DNA from: Eimeria necatrix
Taxonomy: Eukaryota > Apicomplexa > Conoidasida > Eucoccidiorida > Eimeriidae
Reading direction: 5' to 3'
Assembly: GCF_000499385.1 (NCBI RefSeq)
Contig: NW_013651722.1
Location: 1 to 64,000, forward strand
Length of the DNA stretch: 64,000 nt
The notes under the pieces are model-generated. The model was not told the DNA's origin. It made no database searches and saw nothing but the letters and a program-made list of their open reading frames with translations. Below, one piece after another: positions 54,886 through 64,000 of the stretch (positions are counted from its first letter, which is position 1; the number at the start of each line of letters is the position of its first letter). The translations under genes were made by a program, and so were the position numbers.

Positions 54886-56091
54886 ACTGCTGCTGCTATT
54901 GCTGCTGCTCTTGCTGCTGCTGCCCCTGCTGCTGCTCTTGCTGCTGCTCTTGCTGCTTCTCTTGCTGCTGCTCTTGCTGCTGCTGCTCTTGCTGCTGCTG
55001 CTCTTGCTGCTTCTCCTGCTGCTGCTCTTGCTGCTTTTCTTGCTGCTGCTGCTCTCGCTGCTGCTGTTGCTGCTGCTGCTCTTGCTGCTGCTGCTCTCGT
55101 TGCTGTTCTGCTGCTGTTGCTGCTGCTCTTGGTGCCGTTTCTTCTACGGATGCTGTTTTTTGTACTGCTGGTGCCCTTGCTCTGCTGCTCTTTCTGCTAA
55201 TTCCCTACTCTGCTGCTTCTAGTGCTGCTGCCCTTGTTGCTGCTGCCCTTGCTGCTGCTGGCCGTGTTGCTGCTGGCTTTATTGCTGCTGCCCGTAAGGC
55301 TGCTGCTTCCACTGCTGCTGGCCTTGCTGCTTCTGGCCCTGTTGCTGCTGCCTTCATCGCTTGTGCTCTTATTGCTGCTGTGGTTATTGCTGCTGCTGCT
55401 GCTGCTGCTGTGCTGCTGCTGCTGCGCTGCTGCTGCTGAGTGTCTGTAGTGCTTTCTGGGGCTGTTCTAGGGCAGCCTGCCTGCGGTGTACAGACACAGC
55501 TTACCTCTAAGTTGCTGCGGCCCACAATTCCCGATTTAATTATTTTTGATTTCTTTTCTTTTTTTAATTTCTTTTATTCTTTTATTTCTTTTATTCTTTT
55601 GTTTCTTTAAACTCGCAGGAGACAGCGGAGTGGGCAAAAGCAGCATGCTGCTGCGCTTTGTAGAGGGGGCCCCCCACCTGCCCCAGGGGCCCCACAGGGG
55701 GCCCCCCCGAAGGGGGGCCCCCCACGGCAGTCCCTGCAGCGAGGGCCCCCACGGCGAGGCCCGCAGCGAGGGGCCCCCCGAGCAGCACTCTAAGGGGGCC
55801 CCCCACGAGAGCCACCAGAACGGGGTGCCCCACGGGGGCCCCCACGGGGGCCCCCAGGGGGGCCCCCATGGGGGCCCCCACGGGGGCCCCCACGGGGGCC
55901 CCCACGGGGGGCCCCATGGGGGCCCCCATGGGCGCCCCCGGAGGAGGGGCCCCCACTGGATGCCGCCAGCACCCACAATAGGGATTGACTACAGAAGCAA
56001 AACTCTGCAGCTGGAGGGCAAAATAGCGAAAGTTCAAGTTTGGGATACTGCAGGACACGAGAGATTCAGAAGCGTCACACAGGGTCAGCTC

Positions 56092-56123
<32 letters not shown>

Positions 56124-56236
56124 GCTGCTGCTGCGTTGGTGCTTCAGCGCTGCTGCTCCTGCGGCGGCTGAGTTCGGCTAGTTTTTTTGCGGTGGCAGCG
56201 GCTGCTGCGGCATGGCATTGACTGCCGTTGCAGCAT

Positions 56237-56280
<44 letters not shown>

Positions 56281-56653
56281 GGGCTTGTGGAGTGTCTGTA
56301 CGCCTGGTTTGCTGCTGCAGCATACTTCCGTTCCGCTATGGGAGTGATGCTGGTCTTCGACGTGGGCTGCAGAAAGAGCTTCACTAGTGCGTTGTTCCAG
56401 AGCTGCGCCAGTCTAGGGTTTAGGGTTTAGGGTTTAGGTTGCAGTCTAGGGTTTAGGGTTTAGTCCAGGGCTTAGGCTGCAGTCACACTGTGTAGGCTGC
56501 TGTCTAGGGTTTAGGACTCACGTGTCAGTTTAGGGTTTCATGTGCACTTCAGGCTGCATTCTAGGGCTTCAGGTTTAGGGTTTAGGGTTTAGGGTTTAGG
56601 CTGCAGTCTGAGTTCTAGGGTTCAGCTCGTTCTTGAGCCTTTCCGAGGGGCTG

Positions 56654-56687
<34 letters not shown>

Positions 56688-57315
56688 AGCAGAGACCCCC
56701 CTTCCCCAAAACGAGCTTAGCTGAGGGCCGCTGAGCCAGATGGGCCTCGCGCCCGTGGCTGCTGTCAGCTCCTAGGGTTTAGGGTTTAGGGTTTAGGGTG
56801 CAGCCGAGGGTTTAGCGATAGCAGCAGGAAGCAGCTCCCGCTTGGGACTCTCGTTTTGTCTTTTTCCCGCATATTTCCTTCCCCTTTAGCTGCTGCACTG
56901 TGCCTTTGAGTGCCCTTTTGCCCCTCTCTGCTGCTGCGGCTGCTGCGGCTGCTGCTGCTGCTGCTGCTGTTGCTGCTGCTGCGCAGGCGTGGACTACTGG
57001 GCTTCGGTCATGCGCGAGGAGGCCCCTGCTCATGTGCAGGCGCTGCTTGTGGGCAACAAATGTGACCTAAGAGAGAGAGTGGGTCCTGGAAGCAGCAGAA
57101 AGTCATTTTGCTGCTGCTCATCTGCTGCTGCTCATTTGCTGCTGCTCATTTGCTGCTGCTCATTTGCTGCTGCTCATTTGCTGCTGCTTCCTTTTATAAG
57201 TCTTTTCAACTCTTTTCCCTTCTGCCCCTGGGTCCATTCGCCGCTGCTTCTTACCTTCACCACTTCCCGTTCTCCTCCTGTCCGCCTCTGCTGCTGCTGC
57301 TGCCGCTGCTGCTGC

Positions 57316-57360
<45 letters not shown>

Positions 57361-57704
57361 AGGAGGTGACTCGGGAGGAGGGCGAGGCTGCTGCGGGCCG
57401 CTTGGGGCTGCGTTACGTGGAGACGAGCGCAGTGTCGGGGCAGCAGCTGTGGGAGGCCTTTGGGGCCCTCAGCCTCAAAGTGCTGCACTACTTGTTGGCC
57501 GTGGAAAGTACCCTGGGGGCCCCCCCCCGGGGGCGGAGGCCCTCGGGCCTCTCCGAGGCCCTTTCCCAGGGTACTCTGGACACAGTGCAGGGCCTCTCTC
57601 TCCTAGAGGGGCCCCGGGGGCCCCTGGGGGGCCCCCACGGCCGCCGCATGCAGTTCCGCCGCTGCGCCATCGACGACCAGCTCGACAGGCTCTGTGCTGC
57701 CTAG
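54733..57704 (+). CDS. Rab-family small GTPase, five exons, atypical
   Basis: Exons 54733-54844, 55619-56083, 56321-56386, 56987-57078 and 57363-57704 join in phase to give 358 residues, against about 210 for a usual Rab. The ATG has a strong context (CCAAAATGG). Motifs in order: [11 protein letters not shown] (P-loop), TIGID (switch I Thr), [11 protein letters not shown] (switch II), [20 protein letters not shown] (guanine specificity) and ETSA (G5). The overall pattern is closest to Rab1/Rab8-type vesicle-transport GTPases. Oddities are a roughly 95-residue Gly/Pro/His insertion before switch I, His in place of the catalytic Gln, a C-terminus RLCAA with a single Cys instead of the usual CC or CXC prenylation motif, and a GC-AG first intron. 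The sequence between G5 and the C-terminus has a Gly/Pro insertion as well. Confidence 0.92.
54845..55618 (+). other. GC-AG intron of the Rab gene, filled with CTG
   Basis: The donor is ATAG|GCAAGC, not GT. Using it restores the exact P-loop codon (G plus GA gives Gly of IGDSG) with the acceptor CTCGCAG|GA at 55618. The intron holds about 580 bp of interrupted CTG repeats on the coding strand, one near-palindrome (55485) and a TTTTATTCTTTT tract before the acceptor. Confidence 0.85.
56410..56800. repeat. Degenerate AGGGTTT arrays in Rab intron 3
   Basis: Heptamer runs at about 56413-56437, 56575-56600 and 56772-56798, with many diverged copies (TAGGCTGCAGTC spacers) between. All lie in the intron 56387-56986. 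Confidence 0.9.
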
Positions 57705-57708
57705 CCCA

Positions 57709-57755
<47 letters not shown>

Positions 57756-58880
57756 AGGCGAGGCTGCTGGGGCCGGCGCTGTGTTGCTGCTTCTGCTGGC
57801 GCCGCTATTACTTTCTTTTGCTGCTGCTGCTGAGGCAGCCCGGCTGTTTCTCTCTACCACTTCTCGGCTGCGCCCCCCGACCTCTTCCAATCTCTTTCAA
57901 ATACCTTTCTATTTTCTGTCTACTACATTTCTTTTTCTACTTTTGCCTCTTCTTTCTTGAATTGCTGCTGCTGCTCTGCACTAGCTGCCTCTTGTGGCTG
58001 CCTAGTTGTCTCTGCCAGTTTCTCGTAGGGCTACAAAAGATTCGCGACAGATAGAAATCTCCTTTTCAAGGAGGCAGCAGCGTGACCTGCTGCTGCTGCT
58101 GCTGCTGCTGCAGCTGCTGCGTTGCCCGTCAAATAGAGGACGGCGCGGGAGAGCACTAATCCTGTGACGCCTCTCTTGGGCACTATAAGCCTGGCTTTAG
58201 AGGCCCTCTGCAGGCTTGCCGAGGGCCCCTTCGCCCCTCCCCAGAGGCCCCTCTGGGGGGCCCTGTAGGGTACTCTAGACCCTCTAGGGGTCCCTGTAGG
58301 GGCCTCTAGACCCTCTAGGGGCCTCTAGAGACCTTCTAGGAACCTCGAGACCCTCTAGAAATCTCTAGAGGCCCCCTAGGGGTCTAGAGGGGTCTCTGGA
58401 CCCTCTAGGAGCCTCTAGATCCTGTAGGAACTTGAGACCCTTTAGGGGCCTCTAGACCCTCTAGGGGCCTCTAGACCCTCTAGGGGCCTCTAGAGATCCC
58501 CTAGAAGCCTCTAGGCCCTCTCAGGGTCTCTAGACCCTCTAGGGGCCCGTATACCCTGTAGGAACTCTAGAACCTCTAGGGGGCCCTCTAGGAGCCTCTA
58601 GACCCTCTTGAGGCCTCGCAGGTAACTCTAGACCCTCTAGGGCCTCTAGACCCTGTAGAGGCCCCTACACCCTATAGGGGCCTCTAGACCCTCTAGGGGC
58701 CTCTGGAGGGTTCCTGGACTTCGGGGGCCCCAACAGGGGCCTCTGGGGTGCCTCTGGGCCTGAGAGGCCCCCGGCGTGGCCTCTAGGGGTGCCTCTGGGC
58801 TTTTAGAGGCCCCCACAGGGGCTCTGAGCTTCCAGGGGGGCCTCCTGTGGGGCCCCTTGAAGGGCCCCCTGGGGGCCCCT
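57705..58880. other. Intergenic region between convergent Rab and ING genes
   Basis: CTG runs at 57712-57753 and 58089-58113, T-rich sequence at 57860-57960, then the TCTAGACC minisatellite and the edge of a GGGGCCCC array. No supported gene. Confidence 0.55.
58245..58710. repeat. CTCTAGACCCTCTAGGGGC minisatellite
   Basis: About 20 imperfect copies of a unit of about 19 bp. The unit holds two overlapping self-complementary cores (TCTAGA and CCTCTAGAGG-like) and ends in GGGGCC, blending into the GGGGCCCC array that follows. Confidence 0.92.
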
Positions 58881-60861
58881 TCAAGGGCCCCCCGCAGCTC
58901 CTCCGCGGTAGCAGTCAGGACAGTACCAAGTGTCGTCCTCTCTTGTCTCGCCTGCATACCCCTGAAAAGGCAGCAAAAGACGCAAAAGAACTCCCAATCA
59001 ACTCTTAGAAGAAGTTCGCATGCATGCACAGAAAGCCCCAGCTGCAGGCGAAGCCCCAGCAGCACAGCTGCGCTCCACACCAGCCCCGCAGCAGCAGCAA
59101 AGGGAAACAGCAGCAGAGGGCTCGCAGCCGGGACCAGGGGGCCCCAAGGACTTCCAAGGGGCCCCCAAAGGCCCTCCAGAGGACTCCCAGAGGGCCTCTC
59201 GAGGGCCCCGAGAGGTCCCCCAGAGGGCCCCCAATGCACTTCCGGGGGCCTTATAAGGGCCCCCCGAGGGTCCTTAGGGGCCCCTTGAGGGCCCTTAGGG
59301 GCCCCCCGAGGGCCCTTAGGCGCCCCCCCAAAGCCCCCCAAGGGCCTTTAGGGGCCCCCCGATGGCTCCGAGGGCCCTTAGGGGCCCCCTGAGGGCCCCC
59401 AGGGGGCCCCGAGAGGGCGCTTAGGGGCCCCCAGAGGAGTCGCTGCTCACCACGCATTCAAAGTGGAACCAGCGGTTGCAGGAGTCGCAGGCGACCATTT
59501 TAATAACTTCTGTTGCTGCTTCTCCGCGGAGACAAACTGGGCAAACGCCTTCCCAGCTTTCCGAGCCGCCCCCCTGCGCCGCGGGCTCTTCCTGCAGCAG
59601 CAGCAGCCGCAGCAGCAGCGCGCACGCAGCTGACTCCCACCCGCGGCAGCAGCAGCAGCAGCAGGCGCAGCAGCAAACGCAGCAGCAAGTGCAACAGCTG
59701 CCACAGCGGCAGCCGCAGCAGCAGCCGCAACAGCAGCAGCAGCAGCAGACGCAGCAGACAGGCACAGCGCCCCACAGCCAGCAGCAACTGCAGCAAGCCC
59801 CTGAAGCAGCAGCTGGCGCAGCCAGAAGCAAAGACTCTCAGCTAAGCAAAATACATTTTTATAAGTATACGAAAATGCATTTTAATCCAAAACGCACTTA
59901 TAATATACTTATGAATACACCAAAATGCATTTAAATCTGCACAAATGTCCCAATTCTCTCCACTTGCAAACACCATCTCAAAAGGAACAGACAGAAATGA
60001 AGAAACAGATATAGAGGGGCCCCCCGGGGGCTCCAGGGGCCCCCGGGGGCCCCCGGGGGCCCCCCTGAGAGGGGCAGGCGCAGCAGCAGCACTGCGGGGC
60101 CCCCAGAAGAAGTTAAGGCAGTTACTTTCTATGCGAGGAGAAGCAAAGGTGCAGCAAGAAGATGAAAGCGCACTCGGTTTGCTGCTGCTGCTGCCTTGGC
60201 GCCTCCTTGCTTCCTAGAAGACGCTGCATGCGTCTTCACATTGGGGGCCACCTGGGGGCCCCCCCCAGCTGCGGGGGCCCCCAGGGGGCCCCCTGCTCCG
60301 GCTCTGAAGCCTTCGTTTGGGGGAGAGCTCGCGCTGCTGGCTGCTGTGCTGCTGCTGGGCTGCCGCAGCAGCACCAAATTTTCTGCTGCCTGAAGAAGCA
60401 ATTAAAACGAAAAGCAAACAGCGCAGAGCGATAGGCGCTGCTGGCACTGCTGCTGCTATTGCTGCTGCTGCTGCTGCTGCAAGGGCGCACATGCGCTTCA
60501 GCAGAAGCAGCAAGCACTAGCCATTCAGCTGCAGCTGCTGCTGCAGCTAGAACAAGCAGCTGCTGCAGCAGCAGCACGAACAGCGAAAGCAGCAGCAGCC
60601 GAGGAAGCAGCAGCAGCAGCCCAGGAAGCAACAGCAGCAGCTGACGAAGCAGCAGCAGCAGCAGCAGCAGCCCAGAAAGCAGCAGCAGCAGCAGCACGCG
60701 CCGGCGGCCCACCTTTCTGCCCCTGCGGGAGTGGCTGGCCCCGTGGGTAGGCCCCTCTGCTGCTGCTTGGCGAGAGCCAGAGCCTCCCGCGCCGACAGCA
60801 GCAGAGCTGCTGAGTCTTCCTCGCGCCGTTTTCGAGCTGCTGCTGCCACTCTGCAGCAACG

Positions 60862-60897
<36 letters not shown>

Positions 60898-62109
60898 ACA
60901 AAGGCAACAGCAAATGTGAACAGAACCAGCAAAGCCACTGTGCGCTCCACGATGCAGTTACGTGCAATGCACTGTTTGCTTGGAGAGTGCAGCAGCAGCA
61001 GCAGCAACAGTGCGGGAAGCAAGCAGCAGCAGCTCTTGCTGCAGCTGCTGCGTTTTGTACAACCCTATAGCACCGCAGGCACTCTCTCCATACAGAAAGT
61101 AGCGCCCCCAGGAGCAGCAGCAGCAGCAGCAGCAGCACAAGCTATACCTCTGCAGTTATCTCGCTGCCTTGGGACTGAGGTAAAGCTGTTGGGGCGGAAA
61201 AGCAGCGCGGCCCCTGCAGCTGCTGCTGCTGCTGCATGTACTGCTGTTGCATTGGATGCTGCTGCTGCATTGGATGCTGTTGCTGCTGCTGACCTTGCAG
61301 CTGCATCTGCTGCTGCTGCATGTGCTGCCTCTGCATTTGCTGCTGCATTTGCAGCTGCTGCTGCTGCTGCAAATAAGTCTGGTGGTGAAGCATCGCTGGG
61401 TCCTCCACATGCTGGTGCTGCAGCTGCTGCTGCGGAGCAGCAGCAGCAGGCCAAGCGCGGGTGGCATGGGAAGCGCCTGATACGGCTATGCCTGCTTGGT
61501 TCCGGTCTGTGTTGCTGCTGCTGCTGCTGCTGGCCCCGGCGAGCTGCTGCTGCTGCTGCTGCGCTGCTGCACCTCCTGCTGCCGACATGCGGTCACTGCC
61601 CCCGCGTCTTCTCAGAGCGCTGCTGCTGCCGCTGATCCCCCCTGCGTCTGCTGCAGCAGCAGTTGTATCTGCTGCTGACCCTGCTGCGCTGCCGCCAGCA
61701 GCAGCAGCAATGCCTGGGTTCTGCAGCAGCCGCTGCCGCTCAGCTGCAAGAGTTTGCTGCTCCGCATGCAGCACAGCAGCAGCGTGTCTGTTGATTTCTA
61801 CCTTTTCTCGCAGCAGCGCGCGGCTCTTGCGCTGCATCTCCTGCAGCAGCAGCAGCATAAGCAGCAGCAGCAGCAGCAGCAAAAGCACTGCAGCCCGAGT
61901 GACTGCGGCAGAAGCACTGCGAGGGCGGGCCCAGGCTGAGCCTCAGAGCCTGAACCCTAAACCCTAAACCCTAAACCCTAAACCCTAAACCCTTAAGCTT
62001 ACATGTATTTGTTTGAGCTCTTCCTCCATGCCCTCAAACACAAGAGGGCTGCCCTCTGCCTTCAGAGCCTCAAGACGACGCAGAAATTGCTCCTCTCGCT
62101 GCCGGACCT

Positions 62110-62165
<56 letters not shown>

Positions 62166-62267
62166 TAGGCATGCTTGAGGCGCAGCAGCAAATAGAAAGA
62201 AGACCAGAAGCTCCAGGAAGCCAGCAGCAGGCCCAGCAGGGCGAAGGCGCAGAGAGGGCCTCAGAAG

Positions 62268-62305
<38 letters not shown>

Positions 62306-62562
62306 TGAGAGCTGATAGGCAGCAGCACCGGGGCTCCAAAAGCCTTTAAGAGCAGCAGCAAGACCAAGCAGCCAGCAAAAAGGCAAAAGGAGACACAAAA
62401 GAAAAAGAAAAGAAGCAAAATTTAAAAACTCAAAAGAAACCCCACCTGCGCCTCTATTGCTGCACTTGCTGCGTCCAGCTGCGCCATCAGCCGCAGCTCC
62501 CGCTGCAGCCGCGCCGGCAGCGAGAGCGACTCCTCTAGCCACTGGTCTATGGGGTCTGCCAT
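58881..62562 (-). CDS. ING-family (inhibitor of growth) PHD-finger chromatin protein
   Basis: Five exons, all joined in phase 0: 62562-62446, 62107-62003, 61840-61148, 59591-59451 and 58961-58881, giving 378 residues. Exon 1 (MADPIDQWLEESLSLPARLQ, RELRLMAQLD) matches the ING N-terminal signature (Leu-Pro-x-x-Leu-Gln-Arg, then Leu-Met-x-x-Leu-Asp). Exons 2 and 3 continue it as a charged coiled-coil (REEQFLRRLEALK, MQRKSRALLREKVEINRHA). Exon 3 ends in a long Gln/Met/Ala linker. The PHD finger spans exons 4-5: CPVC, CDSC, WFHFEC and WYCPDC, a complete C4HC3 zinc pattern. ING proteins read methylated histone H3 Lys4 and target histone acetyltransferase or deacetylase complexes. The short tail YRGGAAGGP ends at 58881. 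The 1.56-kb intron before exon 4 could hide alternative exons, for example a charged stretch near 60.75-60.86 kb, but none is needed. Confidence 0.92.
59122..59445. repeat. GGGGCCCC/AGGGCCC array in the last ING intron
   Basis: AGGGGCCCCCAGAGG-type units fill most of the intron 58962-59450. This is one of several cases where the palindromic array lies between two halves of a conserved domain. Confidence 0.85.
60010..60965. other. Central part of the ING gene's large intron
   Basis: Contains a GGGGGCCCC patch (60015-60070), CTG and CAG arrays (60180-60195, 60445-60700, 60860-60895) and two minus-strand stretches of mixed composition (AAAARKRREEDSAALLL near 60.8 kb and RELSPKRRLQSRS near 60.3 kb) with usable splice sites. 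They may be alternative exons but do not fit the phase-0 chain. Confidence 0.4.
61956..61993. repeat. AAACCCT array in ING intron 2
   Basis: Five heptamers beginning a few bases inside the 5' splice site of the intron 61841-62002. On the coding strand this is an AGGGTTT run immediately after the donor CAT|GTAAGC. Confidence 0.95.
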
Positions 62563-63519
62563 CTTCCTGCTGCTGCTGCTGCTGCTGTGGCTGCTGCTGC
62601 TGCTGCTGCTGCGGCTGCTGCTGCTGTGTTTGCTGCGGGGTGCGCTGTCGCTGCGCGTGCATGCGCTCCCGGGCTGCAGGAAGAGAAGACAGTGTCTCGG
62701 CTGTCTTCGTCAGCAGCAGCAGGGCGCAGGGGCTTTGCCCGGAACGCAGTAGCAGCAGCAGGCCAGATCGAGGGACTGCTGCTGCTGCTGCTGCTGCTGC
62801 GGCGGGTGCAGCAGCAGACTCACGGGCTTCTCCCTGCTGCAGCCAGCCCCACGCAGCCCCTGCTGCAGCAACTGAGCGCCGGCTGCAGCGCAGCTACGCA
62901 GGCCAAAGACGGAGGCGCTGCGGGCCTGTAGAGGCCCATAGCAGCAGCTGGGGGCCCTAAGGGGGACGCAGCTGCCGCGGCGGACTGGGGGCTGCGTCAG
63001 AGAGACCCAATTCAGGCGCTGAGGCCGCGCTGGGCAACCCGCTGCTGCAGCAGCTGCTGCAGCAGCAGCAGCAGCAGCTGCAGCGGCGAGACTCGTGTGC
63101 GCAGTAGCGGTGACCGAGGAGAGCGGCGGCCGTGCCCGCTGCAAAGAAGCAAGATGGCAGTTTGTCGGTCTTTAATAAAAAACAAGTCGAGGGGCCCCTA
63201 AGCAAAAGGTGTCAGCGCTAGGAACGTATGGGACCTGGCCGCTTCACAGAAACAGCGGCACCAGCAGCAGCAGCAGCAGCAGCAGCTGGCTGGGGCCCTC
63301 CCCCCCTGGGGCCCTGGGTCTTCGCTGCTGCTGTGCTGCTCGCAGCCAAAACACAATTCTTTTTGCAAATACTTTCTTCTGTGAGCTCTCGAAGGGCCCC
63401 CCTAAAGCCAGACACTGCTGCGGGCCCCCCAGCGCCGCAGCTAGACCCCCGGCCCCCCCCCCAGAGGCCCCCAGCTGCCTGCAGCAGCTCTCTTCTCCAG
63501 CGCCTTTTATTTGTTCACC
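62563..63519. promoter_or_regulatory. Divergent promoter region for ING and PI synthase genes
   Basis: 957 bp between two outward-facing start codons (ING ATG at 62562, PI synthase ATG at 63520). It includes CTG/CAG runs, GGGGCCC-rich stretches and a TTTAATAAAAAAC segment near 63170. No other gene is supported, so both promoters must lie here. Exact sites cannot be assigned from sequence alone. Confidence 0.55.
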
Positions 63520-64000
63520 ATGGCTCAGCAGACGCCTCTCAGAGGAGACGCAGAGGTCCTCAAGGTCCTCTTGTACGTCCCCAACCTCATAGGTGAGGGC
63601 CCCCGCCGGCCCCGCCCTGGGGGCCCCAAGTGGGGCCCCCACCGTCCACTAGCTGCTGCAGACGTGTCTAGGGCCCCCCTGCGGCCAGAGAACCCAGGGG
63701 GCCAGCTTGGCCGCTGCAGGGCCCCCACTAGGGGGCCCCCGGAGGCCCTGGGGCACCAGTGGGGGCCTGGAAGCCCCCAGGGGCCCCTTCATGGCCGCAG
63801 CAGCAGCAGGAAATGCCCTTATTTGGTGCATGCGTTGTGGCTGCGTGTCTGCTGCTGCTGCTGCTGCTTAGGGTACTTGCGGCTGCTGCTGCTGCTGGTG
63901 GCTGCTCTCGTGGGGAGCCAGTGGCTCTGCCTGCTTTGCTACGCCGCCTCGCAGCTGCTGGACGCAGCAGACGGCCACACAGCGAGGCGTTTGAACCAAG
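63520..64000 (+). CDS. Phosphatidylinositol synthase (CDP-diacylglycerol-inositol 3-phosphatidyltransferase), 5' part
   Basis: Makes phosphatidylinositol from CDP-diacylglycerol and myo-inositol in the endoplasmic reticulum membrane. Exon 1 (63520-63592) starts at an ideal context (CACCATGG) and encodes MAQQTPLRGDAEVL then KVLLYVPNLI. The donor ATAG|GTGAGG and acceptor CTTAG|GGTAC (exon 2 from 63872) restore the Gly of PNLIGY. Exon 2 reads YLRLLLLLVAALVGSQWLCL, then CYAASQLLDAADGHTARRLN. PNLIGY plus DGxxAR is the start of the CDP-alcohol phosphatidyltransferase signature DGx2ARx8Gx3Dx3D. The remaining Gly and two Asp lie beyond the window. The first transmembrane helix is Leu-rich. The gene is cut by the window edge. 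Confidence 0.93.
   Translation, partial: MAQQTPLRGDAEVLKVLLYVPNLIGEGPRRPRPGGPKWGPHRPLAAADVSRAPLRPENPGGQLGRCRAPTRGPPEALGHQWGPGSPQGPLHGRSSSRKCPYLVHALWLRVCCCCCCLGYLRLLLLLVAALVGSQWLCLLCYAASQLLDAADGHTARRLNQ

Noticed and set aside
60525..61022. Separate Ala/Cys-rich gene inside the ING intron
   Set aside because: It is almost entirely CAG/CTG translation. The short charged stretch near 60.8 kb may be an alternative ING exon but is not needed and does not fit the phase.
1..64000. tRNA or rRNA genes
   Set aside because: I saw no cloverleaf with A/B boxes and no rRNA-like sequence on reading both strands, though short tRNAs could be missed by eye.

Overview
The window looks like nuclear DNA of a coccidian apicomplexan, most likely Eimeria. 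CAG/CTG arrays are translated as runs of Gln, Ala or Ser inside genes. AAACCCT/AGGGTTT (telomere-type) arrays are scattered internally in both orientations. Genes are rich in introns, and a repeat-loaded sequence surrounds one sharply bounded repeat-poor island, like the R/P segmentation described for E. tenella chromosome 1. The organism call is inference from these features and from the gene content.

Layout. 1-11.3 kb is almost entirely repeats (CAG/CTG, GCTA, TTAA, TAAA, GGGGGCCCCC, telomere-type) with a few low-confidence exons. 11.3-16.4 kb has two doubtful minus-strand genes, one with a signal peptide, among GGGGCCCC arrays. 16.4-32.8 kb is a very large minus-strand coding region (one giant gene or a few large ones) of Leu/Ala-rich helical segments, with a 100-N gap. 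32.8-38.4 kb is the repeat-poor island with no convincing gene. 38.4-39.7 kb is a single-exon plus-strand gene for a secreted helical protein. 40.9-53.5 kb is a minus-strand Dicer-like gene whose exons and phases I could mostly trace: helicase-like region, Dicer dimerisation region, platform/PAZ region and two RNase III domains. 54.7-57.7 kb is a complete five-exon Rab GTPase on the plus strand. 58.9-62.6 kb is a complete five-exon ING-family PHD-finger protein on the minus strand. 63.5 kb to the end is the start of phosphatidylinositol synthase on the plus strand.

Most notable results. (1) The Dicer-like protein keeps all the acidic catalytic residues visible in both RNase III domains, but its helicase has lost the recognisable ATP-binding and hydrolysis motifs. 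(2) The Rab carries a roughly 95-residue Gly/Pro/His insertion at switch I and His in place of the catalytic Gln. (3) CTG arrays on the coding strand sit directly against the 3' splice site of most resolved introns, while exons carry CAG on the coding strand. (4) A near-palindrome GGTGTAYRTACACC recurs about twenty times across the window.

All exon models come from reading splice sites and protein motifs by eye. No database search or transcript data was available.
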